The position numbers and the translations under genes were made by a program. 64,000 bases of DNA. Origin: Eubacteriaceae bacterium. GTDB lineage: Bacteria > Bacillota > Clostridia > Lachnospirales > Lachnospiraceae. The stretch is taken from positions 1 through 64,000 of the forward strand of contig CAJTCR010000007.1 in assembly GCA_910574915.1 (NCBI GenBank), read 5' to 3'. The notes under the pieces are model-generated. The model made no database searches, had not been told where the DNA came from, and saw only the letters and a list, made by a program, of their open reading frames with translations. Position 1 is the first letter of the stretch. Each line of letters opens with the position of its first letter. Of this stretch, positions 32,983-41,819 are shown one piece after another.

Positions 32983-34383
32983 ATGAAAAATGTAACCATT
33001 ATTGTTCCGGTCTATAAAGACTGGGACAGCCTGAACGTTTGTTTGGATTCTTTAAAAAAATATGTGGAGCCAAGGCACCAGATCATCGTCGTTAACGACA
33101 AAGCGCCTGACTGGGAAAATATGGAGCGGCAGATTTTAAAAACGATCCAGGAATGCTCTAATTTCCACTATTTTTTAAATCCTCAAAACCTTGGCTTTGT
33201 AAAAACATGCAATCGGGCAGTATTTGAACTGGATACTACAGACAATGATATTTTGCTGCTCAACTCGGATACCAGGGTAACGGAAGGATTTTTGCAGGAG
33301 ATGCAGCAGGTGCTTGCGGAAAGCGCAAGCCACGGCGTAGTATGTCCAAGGAGCAATCATGCGACGATACTGACCATTCCTTTTTCGCTCAGCATGGATC
33401 CGTCGCTCGTCGAAGCGGTAAGCTATGGGGTGTTTTTGCAGATGAAGCAGATACTTCCGCGCTACACAATTATTCCGACGGGAGTTGGATTTGCGTTTTT
33501 GATCCGGCGAAGCCTGGCAGATGCGTATGGGCTGTTTGATGAAATCTACAGTCCAGGTTACGGCGAGGAAAATGATTTTTGTATGCGCCTGCGCTGCCAC
33601 GGATATCAGTCGGTTATGGCAAACCGTGCGTATGTTTTTCATGAGGAGTCCCGGTCGTTTGGGAAAAAACGGGAGATGATAGCAGCGGCACATCATAAAA
33701 TCCTGCTTGCCAGGTATCCTTATTATGACCTGCTTGTTCAAAACTATTTGTATGAACAGATGCATCCGGCGGAGCACTTTGCGGATGTGATCGCGGATGG
33801 CGTTTATGAAAAAAAGAGAGTTTTATACAGCCTTTACGAGTTGCCGGTACTGCACATGCGCAGATGGAAATATGCGCGGCAGCTACTTGACGATTTTTAC
33901 GCGAAATATGGAGGCGAATACGAAATCCACCTGCTGGTTACAAAAGCGGCGGATCTGTGTTTTGGCGTGTCGGCGTCTTATCAGAATGTCTGGTATCCAA
34001 AGGAGCTGTCAGGGCACTTTCATCTTGCCTTGATACCGTTTCCCATTTTTAACCGCGGACATTTATGCTTGCTAAATCGCGTGTGCCTGGATTATGCATT
34101 TTGTATCCGACAAAAAAGCTGGTGCCGGAAGGTTGCCAGGACGGCTGCGCGTGGAAAAAACGCGGTATTTTTAAAGTCAATGCAGTATTGCACTGGCATT
34201 TTTTATGCGCCGCAGCTTGGAATACTTTTGCAGGATGTGCAGCGCAAAAAACTGGATGTGAGCTTGCTTGCCAAAAGGTGGACGGATTTGCGTGGAATGG
34301 AAGCAGACGGCTGTGGCAGTGTGCGGGTGTTTTTCAGGAAAGCAAAGCGGTTTTTACATCGTATTTGGATACGCAGGAATTAA
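32983..34383 (+). CDS. Glycosyltransferase family 2 with C-terminal extension
   Basis: 466 residues; ATG 32983 follows AGGAGA. The GT2 domain spans about residues 1-270: NVTIIVPVYKDWDSLNVCLD, IIVVNDKAPDW, NPQNLGFVKTCNRAVFEL, LLLNSDTRVTEGFLQEM (acidic motif) and YSPGYGEENDFCMRLRCHGY. The remaining ~200 residues start like a GT4 N-terminal domain (KKRVLYSLYELPVLHMRRWK) but lack the Ex7E part, so the second enzyme appears shortened. It shares GT2 features with the enzyme before it (PTGVGFxF/CxxRR). It is the last gene of the glycan cluster; no clear terminator was seen after it. Confidence 0.85.
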   Translation: MKNVTIIVPVYKDWDSLNVCLDSLKKYVEPRHQIIVVNDKAPDWENMERQILKTIQECSNFHYFLNPQNLGFVKTCNRAVFELDTTDNDILLLNSDTRVTEGFLQEMQQVLAESASHGVVCPRSNHATILTIPFSLSMDPSLVEAVSYGVFLQMKQILPRYTIIPTGVGFAFLIRRSLADAYGLFDEIYSPGYGEENDFCMRLRCHGYQSVMANRAYVFHEESRSFGKKREMIAAAHHKILLARYPYYDLLVQNYLYEQMHPAEHFADVIADGVYEKKRVLYSLYELPVLHMRRWKYARQLLDDFYAKYGGEYEIHLLVTKAADLCFGVSASYQNVWYPKELSGHFHLALIPFPIFNRGHLCLLNRVCLDYAFCIRQKSWCRKVARTAARGKNAVFLKSMQYCTGIFYAPQLGILLQDVQRKKLDVSLLAKRWTDLRGMEADGCGSVRVFFRKAKRFLHRIWIRRN

Positions 34384-34784
34384 TCATTGTGTGCTGTTAA
34401 AGTGTGTGCTGATTTTTATATTCAAACAGGCGGTTTTATGATACAATAAACAAGAGCAGGCGTACTGTAAAGTAAAAACTGACATGCGCCGTCAGGTCTT
34501 GTCTGGTATATTACAGCAAAAGATATGCTCGATCAAAGAGACGGGGGAATTGCGCATGGAAGTTCCAAAAGCGGATGCGGCGGGAAAGACCGCAGAACTG
34601 GACAGGGAAAATACACTGGCAGTACAAAAAGAATATGAAAATGATGGAGACATTACCTTCGATACACGGTTTAAAAACGTGTTTTCCAATGAAAAGATCC
34701 TTGCCACAGTCATAAAATATACGGTAGAGCAATATAAAGACCTGTCCATCGAAGAAATAGTGCCGCTGATCGGCAAGGCAGAGC

Positions 34785-34948
34785 TAGAGCGTGTTTGAAA
34801 AATCATTCCCGTGATCTGCACTCCCCACTTTGCGGAGAATTTATCCCCAATTTAGTCAACATAGCCCGCTATGACTCCTAAATTGGGGATAAATTCACCA
34901 CAAACTGTGAAGCACATCTCACAGAAAGCATTTTTCAAACACGCTCTA
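34785..34948. mobile_element. Foldback MITE family C, full-length copy with TA duplication
   Basis: 160-bp element (34787-34946) flanked by TA on both sides. Its ends GAGCGTGTTTGAAAAAT and ATTTTTCAAACACGCTC are perfect inverted repeats, and the whole element is one long imperfect palindrome: the apex pairs GAATTTATCCCCAATTTAG with its exact complement. TA duplication and non-coding foldback structure fit MITEs mobilised by IS630/Tc1-mariner-type transposases. Insert length including one TA is 162 nt, a multiple of three. It lies inside an Rpn-family gene. Confidence 0.9.
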
Positions 34949-35614
34949 GAACGGGAGGTATCAGCTGGTATGACGAATGTACCAGGCAGTGAGCTGTCAG
35001 ACATAAAGGAACATACGGTGCGGTTTGACCTTTTTGTTCCGGTAAGGCTGCCGGAAAGTGCGGTGTGTACAGGCAGTACAGCAGACAGTATCACATTCAG
35101 GATCTTTTATGATTTGGAAATGCAGCGGGAATGGAAGCCTGCATATTTGCTGGAGAAGCGTGTGCTGTATTACGCAGCACGTATGGTAAGCGCACAGAAA
35201 AAAATTATCACGGACAGTACCGTATATCAAGATTTGCAGCAGGCGCACACGGTATGGATTGTGCTAGCGCCGGAAACATATGAGTTAGTGAACCAGCGTA
35301 TCGGCTTTGGGATAAAATGTATCAGTGATATACAAGGATATACAGACAGGCAGAAGCAGGCAGTTGCAGAAGCTGAGTCAAAGATGGATCTTATACGGGC
35401 GACATTTTTATATATAGATAAGTCTATATTAAGAACGAGGATTGTAAAAGGCGGAATCGATGAGGCAGTGGAATTTGTCTCCTTAATGTTTGCGAAAGCA
35501 TTAAACAGCGAACGAATGAAGGAAAAGTATATCAATTTCTGGGATGCTGAGGTAGAAAGAGAGGTAGATAGCATGGTCACACATTTGAATGAAATGCAGC
35601 GCGAACGGGCAAAA

Positions 35615-35662
35615 GGCAGGGCAGAGGGCAGGACAGAAGGCAGGGCAGAGGGCAGGACAGAA
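35615..35662 (+). repeat. Two tandem copies of a 24-bp unit inside the Rpn-like gene
   Basis: GGCAGGGCAGAGGGCAGGAC plus AGAA occurs twice without gaps and without mismatches, encoding GRAEGRTE GRAEGRTE. The unit keeps the frame, so copy-number change would only lengthen a charged linker before the C-terminal helix (IKSGRRHGFSNEVIIEDI). Confidence 0.85.
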
Positions 35663-35805
35663 GGCATCATAAAAAGCGGGCGTCGCCACGGGTTCAGCAA
35701 TGAGGTTATTATAGAGGATATTATGGCTGAGACCGGATGCAGCCTACAGAATGCGAAGGAAGTATTAAAACATTTTGACCTGTATGCGCAGGTTTGACCT
35801 AGTAC

Positions 35806-35898
35806 TACAGCGTGTTTGAAAAATCATTCCCGTGATCTGCACTCTCCACAAACTGTGAAGCACATCTCACAGAAAGCATTTTTCAAACACGCTCTAAG
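35806..35898. mobile_element. Foldback MITE family C, internally deleted copy
   Basis: 89-bp element (35808-35896) flanked by TA, 9 bp after the Rpn stop. Ends and ~40 bp of each side are nearly identical to the copy at 34787-34946, but the central 71 bp apex is missing; the junction lies at a short CCAC repeat, as expected for deletion by slippage. The shared sequence includes CATTCCCGTGATCTGCACTC and AAACTGTGAAGCACATCTCA. Confidence 0.9.
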
Positions 35899-35928
35899 CG
35901 CACGATCGGTAAAGACAGGAAAAACATC

Positions 35929-35954
35929 TGTATTTTATGTACAGGTTTTTTTAT
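35929..35954 (+). terminator. Weak terminator-like hairpin
   Basis: CTGTA and TACAG form a short stem followed by seven T residues. It may end transcription from the Rpn-like gene. The next 90 bp (to 36046) is pyrimidine-rich and holds nothing else that I can identify. Confidence 0.35.
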
Positions 35955-36046
35955 TCGCAGACTTTATTTTCTTCGTTTTTCCACTCCCAAAACCTCCAAA
36001 TTCCCCCATTTATCCTTATGCCCCAAAATCCGCCCTCCAAAAAAGG

Positions 36047-36075
36047 TTGAAAAACTCTCTATGATATGATACACT
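36047..36075 (+). promoter_or_regulatory. Promoter for carAB
   Basis: TTGAAA (36047-36052), 17 bp, TACACT (36070-36075). It gives a ~120-nt leader containing the hairpin at 36103-36145. Confidence 0.5.
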
Positions 36076-36102
36076 TTTTACAATTTAAGCAAGTTTTGAT
36101 TT

Positions 36103-36145
36103 CAGATGGCAAAAAAGAGAGAATTCTCTTTTTTTTTGCCATCTG
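36103..36145 (+). promoter_or_regulatory. Large hairpin with T-run in the carA leader, possible attenuator
   Basis: CAGATGGC (36103-36110) pairs with GCCATCTG (36138-36145). Inside, AAAAAAGAGA pairs with TCTCTTTTTT around GAAT, with three extra T bulged in a run of nine. The inner stem followed by U residues could act as a terminator, with the outer GC arms competing. Pyrimidine-dependent attenuation is known for carAB/pyr operons in Firmicutes, but I could not find a PyrR-type binding loop, so control here is inference. Confidence 0.5.
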
Positions 36146-36203
36146 GGTCTATGCAAGGAGCATGTGACAGCGAATTTTTGCCAGGAAGAAAGGACGGGAT
36201 GAG

Positions 36204-37295
36204 ATGAAAGCGTTTCTGATACTTGAGGACGGGCGTGTGTTTGAGGGGAAGAGCATCGGTTCGAAACGGGAGGTTATCAGCGAGATTGTATTTAATACGT
36301 CGATGACAGGTTATCTGGAGGTGCTGACGGACCCTTCTTATGCGGGGCAGGCGGTTGCTATGACGTATCCGCTGATTGGGAATTATGGGATTTGTTTTCA
36401 GGATATGGAGTCGAAAAAGCCGTGGCCGGATGGATTTATTGTCAGGGAGCTGTCCAGGATGGCGAGCAATTTCCGCTGTGAAGGCTCGATTCAGGATTTT
36501 TTGGAAAAGCATGATATTCCGGGGATTGCAGGGATTGATACAAGGGCGCTGACGAAGCTTTTGCGGGAAAAGGGCACGATGAACGGGATGATTGTGACCG
36601 AAGATCAATTTTTGCAAAAGTATGGTAATAATATAGAAGAAATGCTTCCAAAGATCAAGGCGTACACGGTTGGAGACGTGGTGGAGCGGGTCACTTGCAG
36701 GGAGACGCAGGTGATGGAAGGAAACGGGCTTCGGGTGGCGCTGCTGGATCTTGGGGCAAAGGACAATATTGCAAAATCGCTGCATAACAGAGGATGTGAG
36801 GTGACGGTTTATCCGGCGCATACAAAGGCGAAGGAGCTGCTTGCGGGGCATCCAGACGGGATTATGCTGTCAAATGGGCCGGGAGATCCAAAGAGCTGCA
36901 CAGGGATTATTGCGGAAGTGAAAAAGCTGTATGATGCGGATGTGCCGGTATTTGCGATCTGCCTTGGGCACCAGTTGATGGCGCTTGCGGCAGGTGCGGA
37001 CACGCACAGGCTGAAATATGGGCACCGGGGAGGCAACCATCCGGTAAAGGATTTAAAGACCGGGCGGGTGTATATTTCTTCGCAGAATCATGGGTATGTC
37101 GTGGATACGGACAGGCTGGACGCGTCTGTGGCAAAGCCTGCGTTTATAAATGTCAATGATGGGACAAATGAAGGGCTAGCGTATACCGGGAAGCCGATTT
37201 TTACAGTGCAGTTTCATCCAGAGGCGTGCCCTGGGCCACAGGACAGTTCGTATTTATTTGACCAGTTTATCGAGATGATGGGAGGGAACAGGTAA
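36204..37295 (+). CDS. carA: Carbamoyl-phosphate synthase small (glutaminase) subunit
   Basis: Supplies ammonia from glutamine to CarB for carbamoyl phosphate, shared by pyrimidine and arginine synthesis. 363 residues, normal length. It starts at ATG 36204 after GGACGGGATGAG. The N-terminal domain shows FNTSMTGYLEVLTDPSYAGQ and IPGIAGIDTRALTKLLREKG. The class I glutaminase domain has SNGPGDP, the nucleophile Cys in FAICLGHQLMALAAG (near residue 253), and the His/Glu pair in VQFHPEACPGP. The stop overlaps the carB start (TAATG). The leader carries a promoter and a large hairpin. Confidence 0.97.
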   Translation: MKAFLILEDGRVFEGKSIGSKREVISEIVFNTSMTGYLEVLTDPSYAGQAVAMTYPLIGNYGICFQDMESKKPWPDGFIVRELSRMASNFRCEGSIQDFLEKHDIPGIAGIDTRALTKLLREKGTMNGMIVTEDQFLQKYGNNIEEMLPKIKAYTVGDVVERVTCRETQVMEGNGLRVALLDLGAKDNIAKSLHNRGCEVTVYPAHTKAKELLAGHPDGIMLSNGPGDPKSCTGIIAEVKKLYDADVPVFAICLGHQLMALAAGADTHRLKYGHRGGNHPVKDLKTGRVYISSQNHGYVVDTDRLDASVAKPAFINVNDGTNEGLAYTGKPIFTVQFHPEACPGPQDSSYLFDQFIEMMGGNR

Positions 37296-40200
37296 TGCCA
37301 AAAAGAGCGGATATTCAAAAAGTACTAGTGATCGGTTCCGGGCCGATTATTATCGGGCAGGCGGCGGAGTTTGACTATGCGGGTACGCAGGCGTGCCGTT
37401 CTCTAAAAGAAGAGGGGATTGAGGTATGCCTGGTGAATTCCAATCCAGCGACGATTATGACTGATAAACAGATCGCGGATGAGGTCTATATCGAGCCATT
37501 GACGGCAGAGGTGCTAAAGCAGATTATTTTAAAAGAAAAGCCAGACAGTATTTTGCCGACGCTGGGCGGACAGGCTGGGTTAAATCTGGGCATGGAGCTG
37601 GCGGAATCGGGGTTTTTGGAAGAAAACGGGGTAAAGCTGATAGGCACGACCGCGGAGACGATCAGAAAGGCGGAAGACCGCCTGGAGTTTAAAGAGACGA
37701 TGGAGCAGATCGGGGAGCCTGTCGCTCCTTCCCTTGTCGTAGAGGATGTGCAAAGCGGGATTGACTTTACAAATACGATTGGCTATCCAGTCGTTTTGCG
37801 CCCTGCATATACGCTGGGCGGCAGCGGCGGCGGGATTGCGCACGACGAGCAGGAGCTTGTGGATATTTTAAAAAACGGGCTGCGGCTGTCGCGTGTCGGG
37901 CAGGTGCTTGTGGAGCGCTGCATTGCAGGCTGGAAGGAAATCGAGTATGAGGTGATGCGGGATGCGGCTGGAAACTGCATTACCGTCTGCAATATGGAAA
38001 ACATTGACCCGGTCGGTGTCCATACGGGGGATTCGATCGTGGTGGCGCCTTCACAGACGCTTGGCGATAAAGAATACCAGATGCTGCGGACTTCTGCGCT
38101 CAATATTATTTCTGCGCTGCATATTACAGGCGGGTGCAACGTGCAGTACGCGCTGCATCCAGACTCGTTTGAGTACTGCGTAATCGAAGTCAATCCGCGT
38201 GTCAGCCGTTCTTCTGCGCTTGCTTCAAAAGCGACCGGCTATCCGATCGCAAAGGTGGCGGCAAAGATTGCCATAGGCTATACGCTGGATGAGATTAAAA
38301 ATGCGATTACGCACAAGACATATGCCAGCTTTGAGCCGGTGCTGGATTACTGTGTTGTGAAACTGCCGCGGCTTCCGTTTGACAAGTTTTTGACAGCGAA
38401 GCGCGCGCTGACGACACAGATGAAAGCAACCGGAGAAGTCATGAGCATTTGCGACAATTTTGAAGGCGCTTTGATGAAGGCGCTGCGTTCGCTGGAACAG
38501 CATGTAGACAGCCTTTTGTCTTATGATTTTTCGGAATTGTCCGAAAAAGAGCTGTTAGAGCGGATGAAAACGGTTGACGACCAGCGTATTTTTGTGATCG
38601 CAGAAGCATTGCGCAAGGGGATCAATTACCGGGCGATTCATGACATTACTAAAATTGATGAATGGTTTATTGATAAGATCGCGATACTGGTCGAGATGGA
38701 GGAGCGTTTAAAAAAGGAAGCGCTGACGGCTGCGCTTTTGGCTGAGGCAAAACGCATGGAGTTTCCTGACCATGTAATTGCAAAGCTTACAGGAAAGACA
38801 CAGGCACAGATCCGCTCGATGCGTGCTGCGCATGGAATTGAGGCTGCGTTTAAGATGGTAGATACGTGCGCGGCAGAGTTTGAGGCTGCGACGCCGTATT
38901 ATTATTCGGTCTTTGGCAGTGAAAATGAAGCGGTGCGTACAAGCGGCAGAAAAAAAGTGCTGGTGCTTGGCTCAGGCCCGATTCGGATTGGTCAGGGAGT
39001 GGAATTTGATTATTGCAGCGTCCATGCGACCTGGGCGTTTGCAAAAGCAGGCTATGAGACGATTATTGTAAACAATAACCCGGAAACGGTCAGTACGGAT
39101 TTTGATATTGCGCATAAGCTGTATTTTGAACCGCTGACTGCGGAGGATGTGGAACACATTGTCAGGCTGGAACAGCCGGACGGTGCTGTCGTGCAGTTTG
39201 GCGGACAGACGGCGATTAAGCTGACGCAGAGCCTGATGGAGATGGGCGTGCCGATTCTTGGCACGGCTGCAAAGGACGTCGATGCAGCGGAAGACCGCGA
39301 ACTGTTTGACCAGATTTTGCAGGAAACAGGGATTCCGCGTGCGGCGGGCGGTACGGTCTATACGACGCAGGAGGCGAAGGAGGTCGCAAACCGCCTTGGC
39401 TATCCGGTACTTGTGCGCCCGTCTTATGTACTGGGCGGGCAGGGGATGCAGATTGCGTATTCTGACCAGGAAATCGAGGAGTTTATGGCGATTATCAACC
39501 GCTATTCCCAGGAGCACCCAATTTTGGTCGACAAATATTTAATGGGCAAGGAGCTGGAAGTCGATGCGGTCTGTGACGGGACGGATATTTTAATCCCTGG
39601 CATTATGGAGCATATCGAGCGTACGGGCGTGCATTCGGGCGATTCGATCTCGGTCTATCCGGCTTGGACGATCAGTGATCCGGTGCGTGAACGGATCGCA
39701 GAGTATTCCAGAAGGCTTGCAAAGGCGCTGCATGTAAAGGGGTTAATTAATATCCAGTTTATTGCGGTGGGAGAAGAGGTCTATGTGATCGAGGTCAATC
39801 CGCGTTCATCCCGGACAGTGCCTTATATCAGCAAGGTGACGGGCATTCCGATTGTAAGCCTGGCAGCAGAGGTGATTCTCGGGAAAAAAATAGCAGAGCT
39901 TGGCTATACGCCGGGCTTGCAGCCAAAAGCGGATTATTTTGCGATCAAGATGCCGGTATTCTCGTTTGAAAAAATAAGGGGCGCGGAAATCAGCCTGGGG
40001 CCGGAAATGAAGTCAACCGGAGAGTGCCTTGGCATTGCAAAGACATTTGAAGAAGCGCTGTACAAAGCGTTTTTAGGTGCCGGCGTCATCCTGCCAAAGC
40101 ACAGGCAGATGATTATTACCGTAAAAGACGCGGACAAGCCGGAAGCGGCTGAGATTGCAAGGCGTTTTCAAGCGCTGGGCTATAAGATCTACGCGACGAG

Positions 40201-40489
40201 AAGCACCGCAAAGTTTTTAAATGCCAGTGGCGTTCCTGCGCTGCGCGTACGCAATATCCACCAGGAATCCCCGACGATTATGGATCTGCTGCTTGGGCAT
40301 AAAATAGACCTGGTCATCGATACGCCGACGCAGGGCAGGGATAAGGGCAGAGACGGTTTTTTGATCCGGCGCGTGGCGATTGAGACAGGCGTAAACTGCA
40401 TAACGGCGATGGATACGGCAAGGGCGCTGGTGTTAAGCCTTGAGACGGCACATCAGGAGATGACGATGATTGATATTGCCAAGATTTGA
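37295..40489 (+). CDS. carB: Carbamoyl-phosphate synthase large subunit
   Basis: 1064 residues with the expected duplicated layout. The two ATP-grasp halves begin VLVIGSGPIIIGQAAEFDYA and VLVLGSGPIRIGQGVEFDYC. RPAYTLGGSGGGIAHDEQEL and RPSYVLGGQGMQIAYSDQEI are the phosphate loops, and CVIEVNPRVSRSSALASKAT and VYVIEVNPRSSRTVPYISKV the metal-binding segments. The C-terminal MGS-like allosteric domain (about residues 935-1064, ALGYKIYATRSTAKFLN) binds regulators such as UMP or ornithine. It overlaps carA by one base, so production is coupled. It ends just before a strong bidirectional hairpin shared with a convergent gene. Confidence 0.97.
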   Translation: MPKRADIQKVLVIGSGPIIIGQAAEFDYAGTQACRSLKEEGIEVCLVNSNPATIMTDKQIADEVYIEPLTAEVLKQIILKEKPDSILPTLGGQAGLNLGMELAESGFLEENGVKLIGTTAETIRKAEDRLEFKETMEQIGEPVAPSLVVEDVQSGIDFTNTIGYPVVLRPAYTLGGSGGGIAHDEQELVDILKNGLRLSRVGQVLVERCIAGWKEIEYEVMRDAAGNCITVCNMENIDPVGVHTGDSIVVAPSQTLGDKEYQMLRTSALNIISALHITGGCNVQYALHPDSFEYCVIEVNPRVSRSSALASKATGYPIAKVAAKIAIGYTLDEIKNAITHKTYASFEPVLDYCVVKLPRLPFDKFLTAKRALTTQMKATGEVMSICDNFEGALMKALRSLEQHVDSLLSYDFSELSEKELLERMKTVDDQRIFVIAEALRKGINYRAIHDITKIDEWFIDKIAILVEMEERLKKEALTAALLAEAKRMEFPDHVIAKLTGKTQAQIRSMRAAHGIEAAFKMVDTCAAEFEAATPYYYSVFGSENEAVRTSGRKKVLVLGSGPIRIGQGVEFDYCSVHATWAFAKAGYETIIVNNNPETVSTDFDIAHKLYFEPLTAEDVEHIVRLEQPDGAVVQFGGQTAIKLTQSLMEMGVPILGTAAKDVDAAEDRELFDQILQETGIPRAAGGTVYTTQEAKEVANRLGYPVLVRPSYVLGGQGMQIAYSDQEIEEFMAIINRYSQEHPILVDKYLMGKELEVDAVCDGTDILIPGIMEHIERTGVHSGDSISVYPAWTISDPVRERIAEYSRRLAKALHVKGLINIQFIAVGEEVYVIEVNPRSSRTVPYISKVTGIPIVSLAAEVILGKKIAELGYTPGLQPKADYFAIKMPVFSFEKIRGAEISLGPEMKSTGECLGIAKTFEEALYKAFLGAGVILPKHRQMIITVKDADKPEAAEIARRFQALGYKIYATRSTAKFLNASGVPALRVRNIHQESPTIMDLLLGHKIDLVIDTPTQGRDKGRDGFLIRRVAIETGVNCITAMDTARALVLSLETAHQEMTMIDIAKI

Positions 40490-40496
40490 AAGCCAT

Positions 40497-40560
40497 AAAG
40501 GCACCGCCTGGCTGCGCGTTTGGTTAACATTGTTCCAAAGGTGCAGCCTGCGGTGCCTTT
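40497..40560. terminator. Bidirectional terminator hairpin between convergent carB and HD-GYP-like gene
   Basis: AAAGGCACCGC and GCGGTGCCTTT make a perfect 11-bp outer stem; the inside pairs further (GCTGCGCGTTTGG with CCAAAGGTGCAGC). Part of it (GGCACCGCCTGGCTGCGCG) resembles the apex of foldback repeat A (GGTGCCGCTTGGCTGCGCC). Confidence 0.75.
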
Positions 40561-40568
40561 GCGGTTTC

Positions 40569-41819
40569 TCAAGCACGCTCTAAGCGGCGTTTTTCGATTT
40601 GCAGTTTTTTAAACTGGTATTTTTTTATCATTTTCGAGCTGTTTTCATCAGTGGTAAACTGCTTTAGCGTCTCGTCATCCATTTTTACGCGGTTGTCCAT
40701 CGTATGCATAACGTCTGCGATCTGGATGTTTCTGCTGACGTTCGGGTCGCTTAAGTCAATGATCTGGTTATGGCGGAAGCTCAGTACGACCGGATGGTTA
40801 AAGTCGCGCTCATTCGTCTCAAGCACAAGCCCTTTGTCGCCGTTTGTAAGGTCTACGCAGCAGCCGACCGGCATAATATGGATGCATTTTGCCAGAGCGG
40901 AAACGACGTTTTCCGGGTAAGATTCTGGATGGTCAATCAGGTAGCGGATTGCCGAAATCTCAGAATTCGGCTTGCGGCTTAAGCTCATGGCAGTCATACG
41001 GTCGAAGCGGTCAGCTACGGTTAAGATTGCCGTACCGGTCAGCCATTTGCTGCGGTCTACCGCGTCGCCTTCGGCGCGCCCGGTCTTAATCATCTGCGTC
41101 ACCATTGCAAGCGCATCGGACGGGATGCTGTAAGGGTTCGTATCCGCATGGAGCAGCGCAAACGCTTTTTCACGGTATTTTGTAATCGTGGAGTTTTCAA
41201 TATCTGTAATGTCCTCGCCTTTTTTCATAATCTCAGCAGGTACGTATAAATAGCCGAAATCATATAAAAACGCAGCCGTCACAACAGAAAGCAGCGTGCT
41301 TTCACGTAAGCCCATCGCATGGCCGATCATGGCGGAAATAATGGAAACGCCGACAGAATGCTTGTATACAAAATCCGTGTTGCTTCGGATCGTCTGGGTA
41401 AAATGTACTTTGTGGTCTAAGGTGCCAAAGTGGTCTACGACGTCTTTTGCAAGGCCAGGCAGATCCTGCGGCATCTTTCCCTTGCTGATGTTTACCAGGC
41501 TGTCGCGCAGCCGGAACATATAAAATGTCTGTAATTGTTCAAATTCCTGTTCTTCTCTTGTAATTGGCGGCAGCGGTTCTGCCGGCTCCAGAATAAAAAT
41601 TCCAATCAATCCGAAATTCGTCAGGTTCACGATATTTTGTACAGTTAGTTTTGTATTCCGGTCAAACAGCAATACCCCGTTGCGGTTGTATACTGGTTTT
41701 GCCAGACGCATTCCCGGCTTGATGTCTTCTGACTCTACAAATAACATAGTACCATTGCTGCTCAAAATAAGGGCAAAGATCTGGTTGCGGATGTTTTGCC
41801 TAGCAGCTTCTCCTTTCAT
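40569..41819 (-). CDS. HD-GYP-like protein with degenerate metal site
   Basis: 416 residues from ATG 41817-41819; a later ATG at 41747 (MLFVESEDIKPGMRLAKPVY) fits the usual family N-terminus and may be the true start. Residues after that form the N-terminal HD-GYP-associated domain, then an HD-fold: TDFVYKHSVGVSIISAMIGH, AAFLYDFGYLYVPAEIMKKG and ILTVADRFDRMTAMSLSRKP. In active c-di-GMP phosphodiesterases the second motif is HD, whereas here Tyr replaces His (YDFG), and the HHE and GYP signatures are not recognisable. Catalysis is therefore doubtful; a binding or scaffold role is possible. It is transcribed alone on the minus strand. Its last codons overlap a sequence resembling a MITE end. 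Confidence 0.8.
   Translation of the reverse strand: MKGEAARQNIRNQIFALILSSNGTMLFVESEDIKPGMRLAKPVYNRNGVLLFDRNTKLTVQNIVNLTNFGLIGIFILEPAEPLPPITREEQEFEQLQTFYMFRLRDSLVNISKGKMPQDLPGLAKDVVDHFGTLDHKVHFTQTIRSNTDFVYKHSVGVSIISAMIGHAMGLRESTLLSVVTAAFLYDFGYLYVPAEIMKKGEDITDIENSTITKYREKAFALLHADTNPYSIPSDALAMVTQMIKTGRAEGDAVDRSKWLTGTAILTVADRFDRMTAMSLSRKPNSEISAIRYLIDHPESYPENVVSALAKCIHIMPVGCCVDLTNGDKGLVLETNERDFNHPVVLSFRHNQIIDLSDPNVSRNIQIADVMHTMDNRVKMDDETLKQFTTDENSSKMIKKYQFKKLQIEKRRLERA

Larger units (their letters stand above)
34556..35797 (+). pseudogene. Rpn-family PD-(D/E)XK nuclease gene interrupted by a MITE
   Basis: The first 76 codons from ATG 34556 (behind GGGGGA) contain ITFDTRFKNVFSNEKILATV, the usual N-terminus of PD-(D/E)XK transposase/Rpn proteins, and end in LERV-stop inside a MITE. 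After the element the frame continues: EREVSAGMTNVPGSELSDIK, VRFDLFVPVRL (catalytic Asp), FRIFYDLEMQREW (ExQ) and a C-terminal EAVEFVSLMFAKALNSE. Removing the element and one TA fuses the halves exactly in frame (GKAEL-EREVSAG). The downstream part may still be made, because an ATG at 34871 within the MITE is in frame with it (308 codons). A 24-bp tandem repeat encodes GRAEGRTE twice. Such proteins act in DNA breakage and recombination. Confidence 0.85.

Noticed and set aside
35816-36064. 82-codon open frame starting inside the shortened MITE
   Set aside because: It reads through a MITE end and pyrimidine-rich non-coding sequence; no ribosome site and no protein-like pattern.
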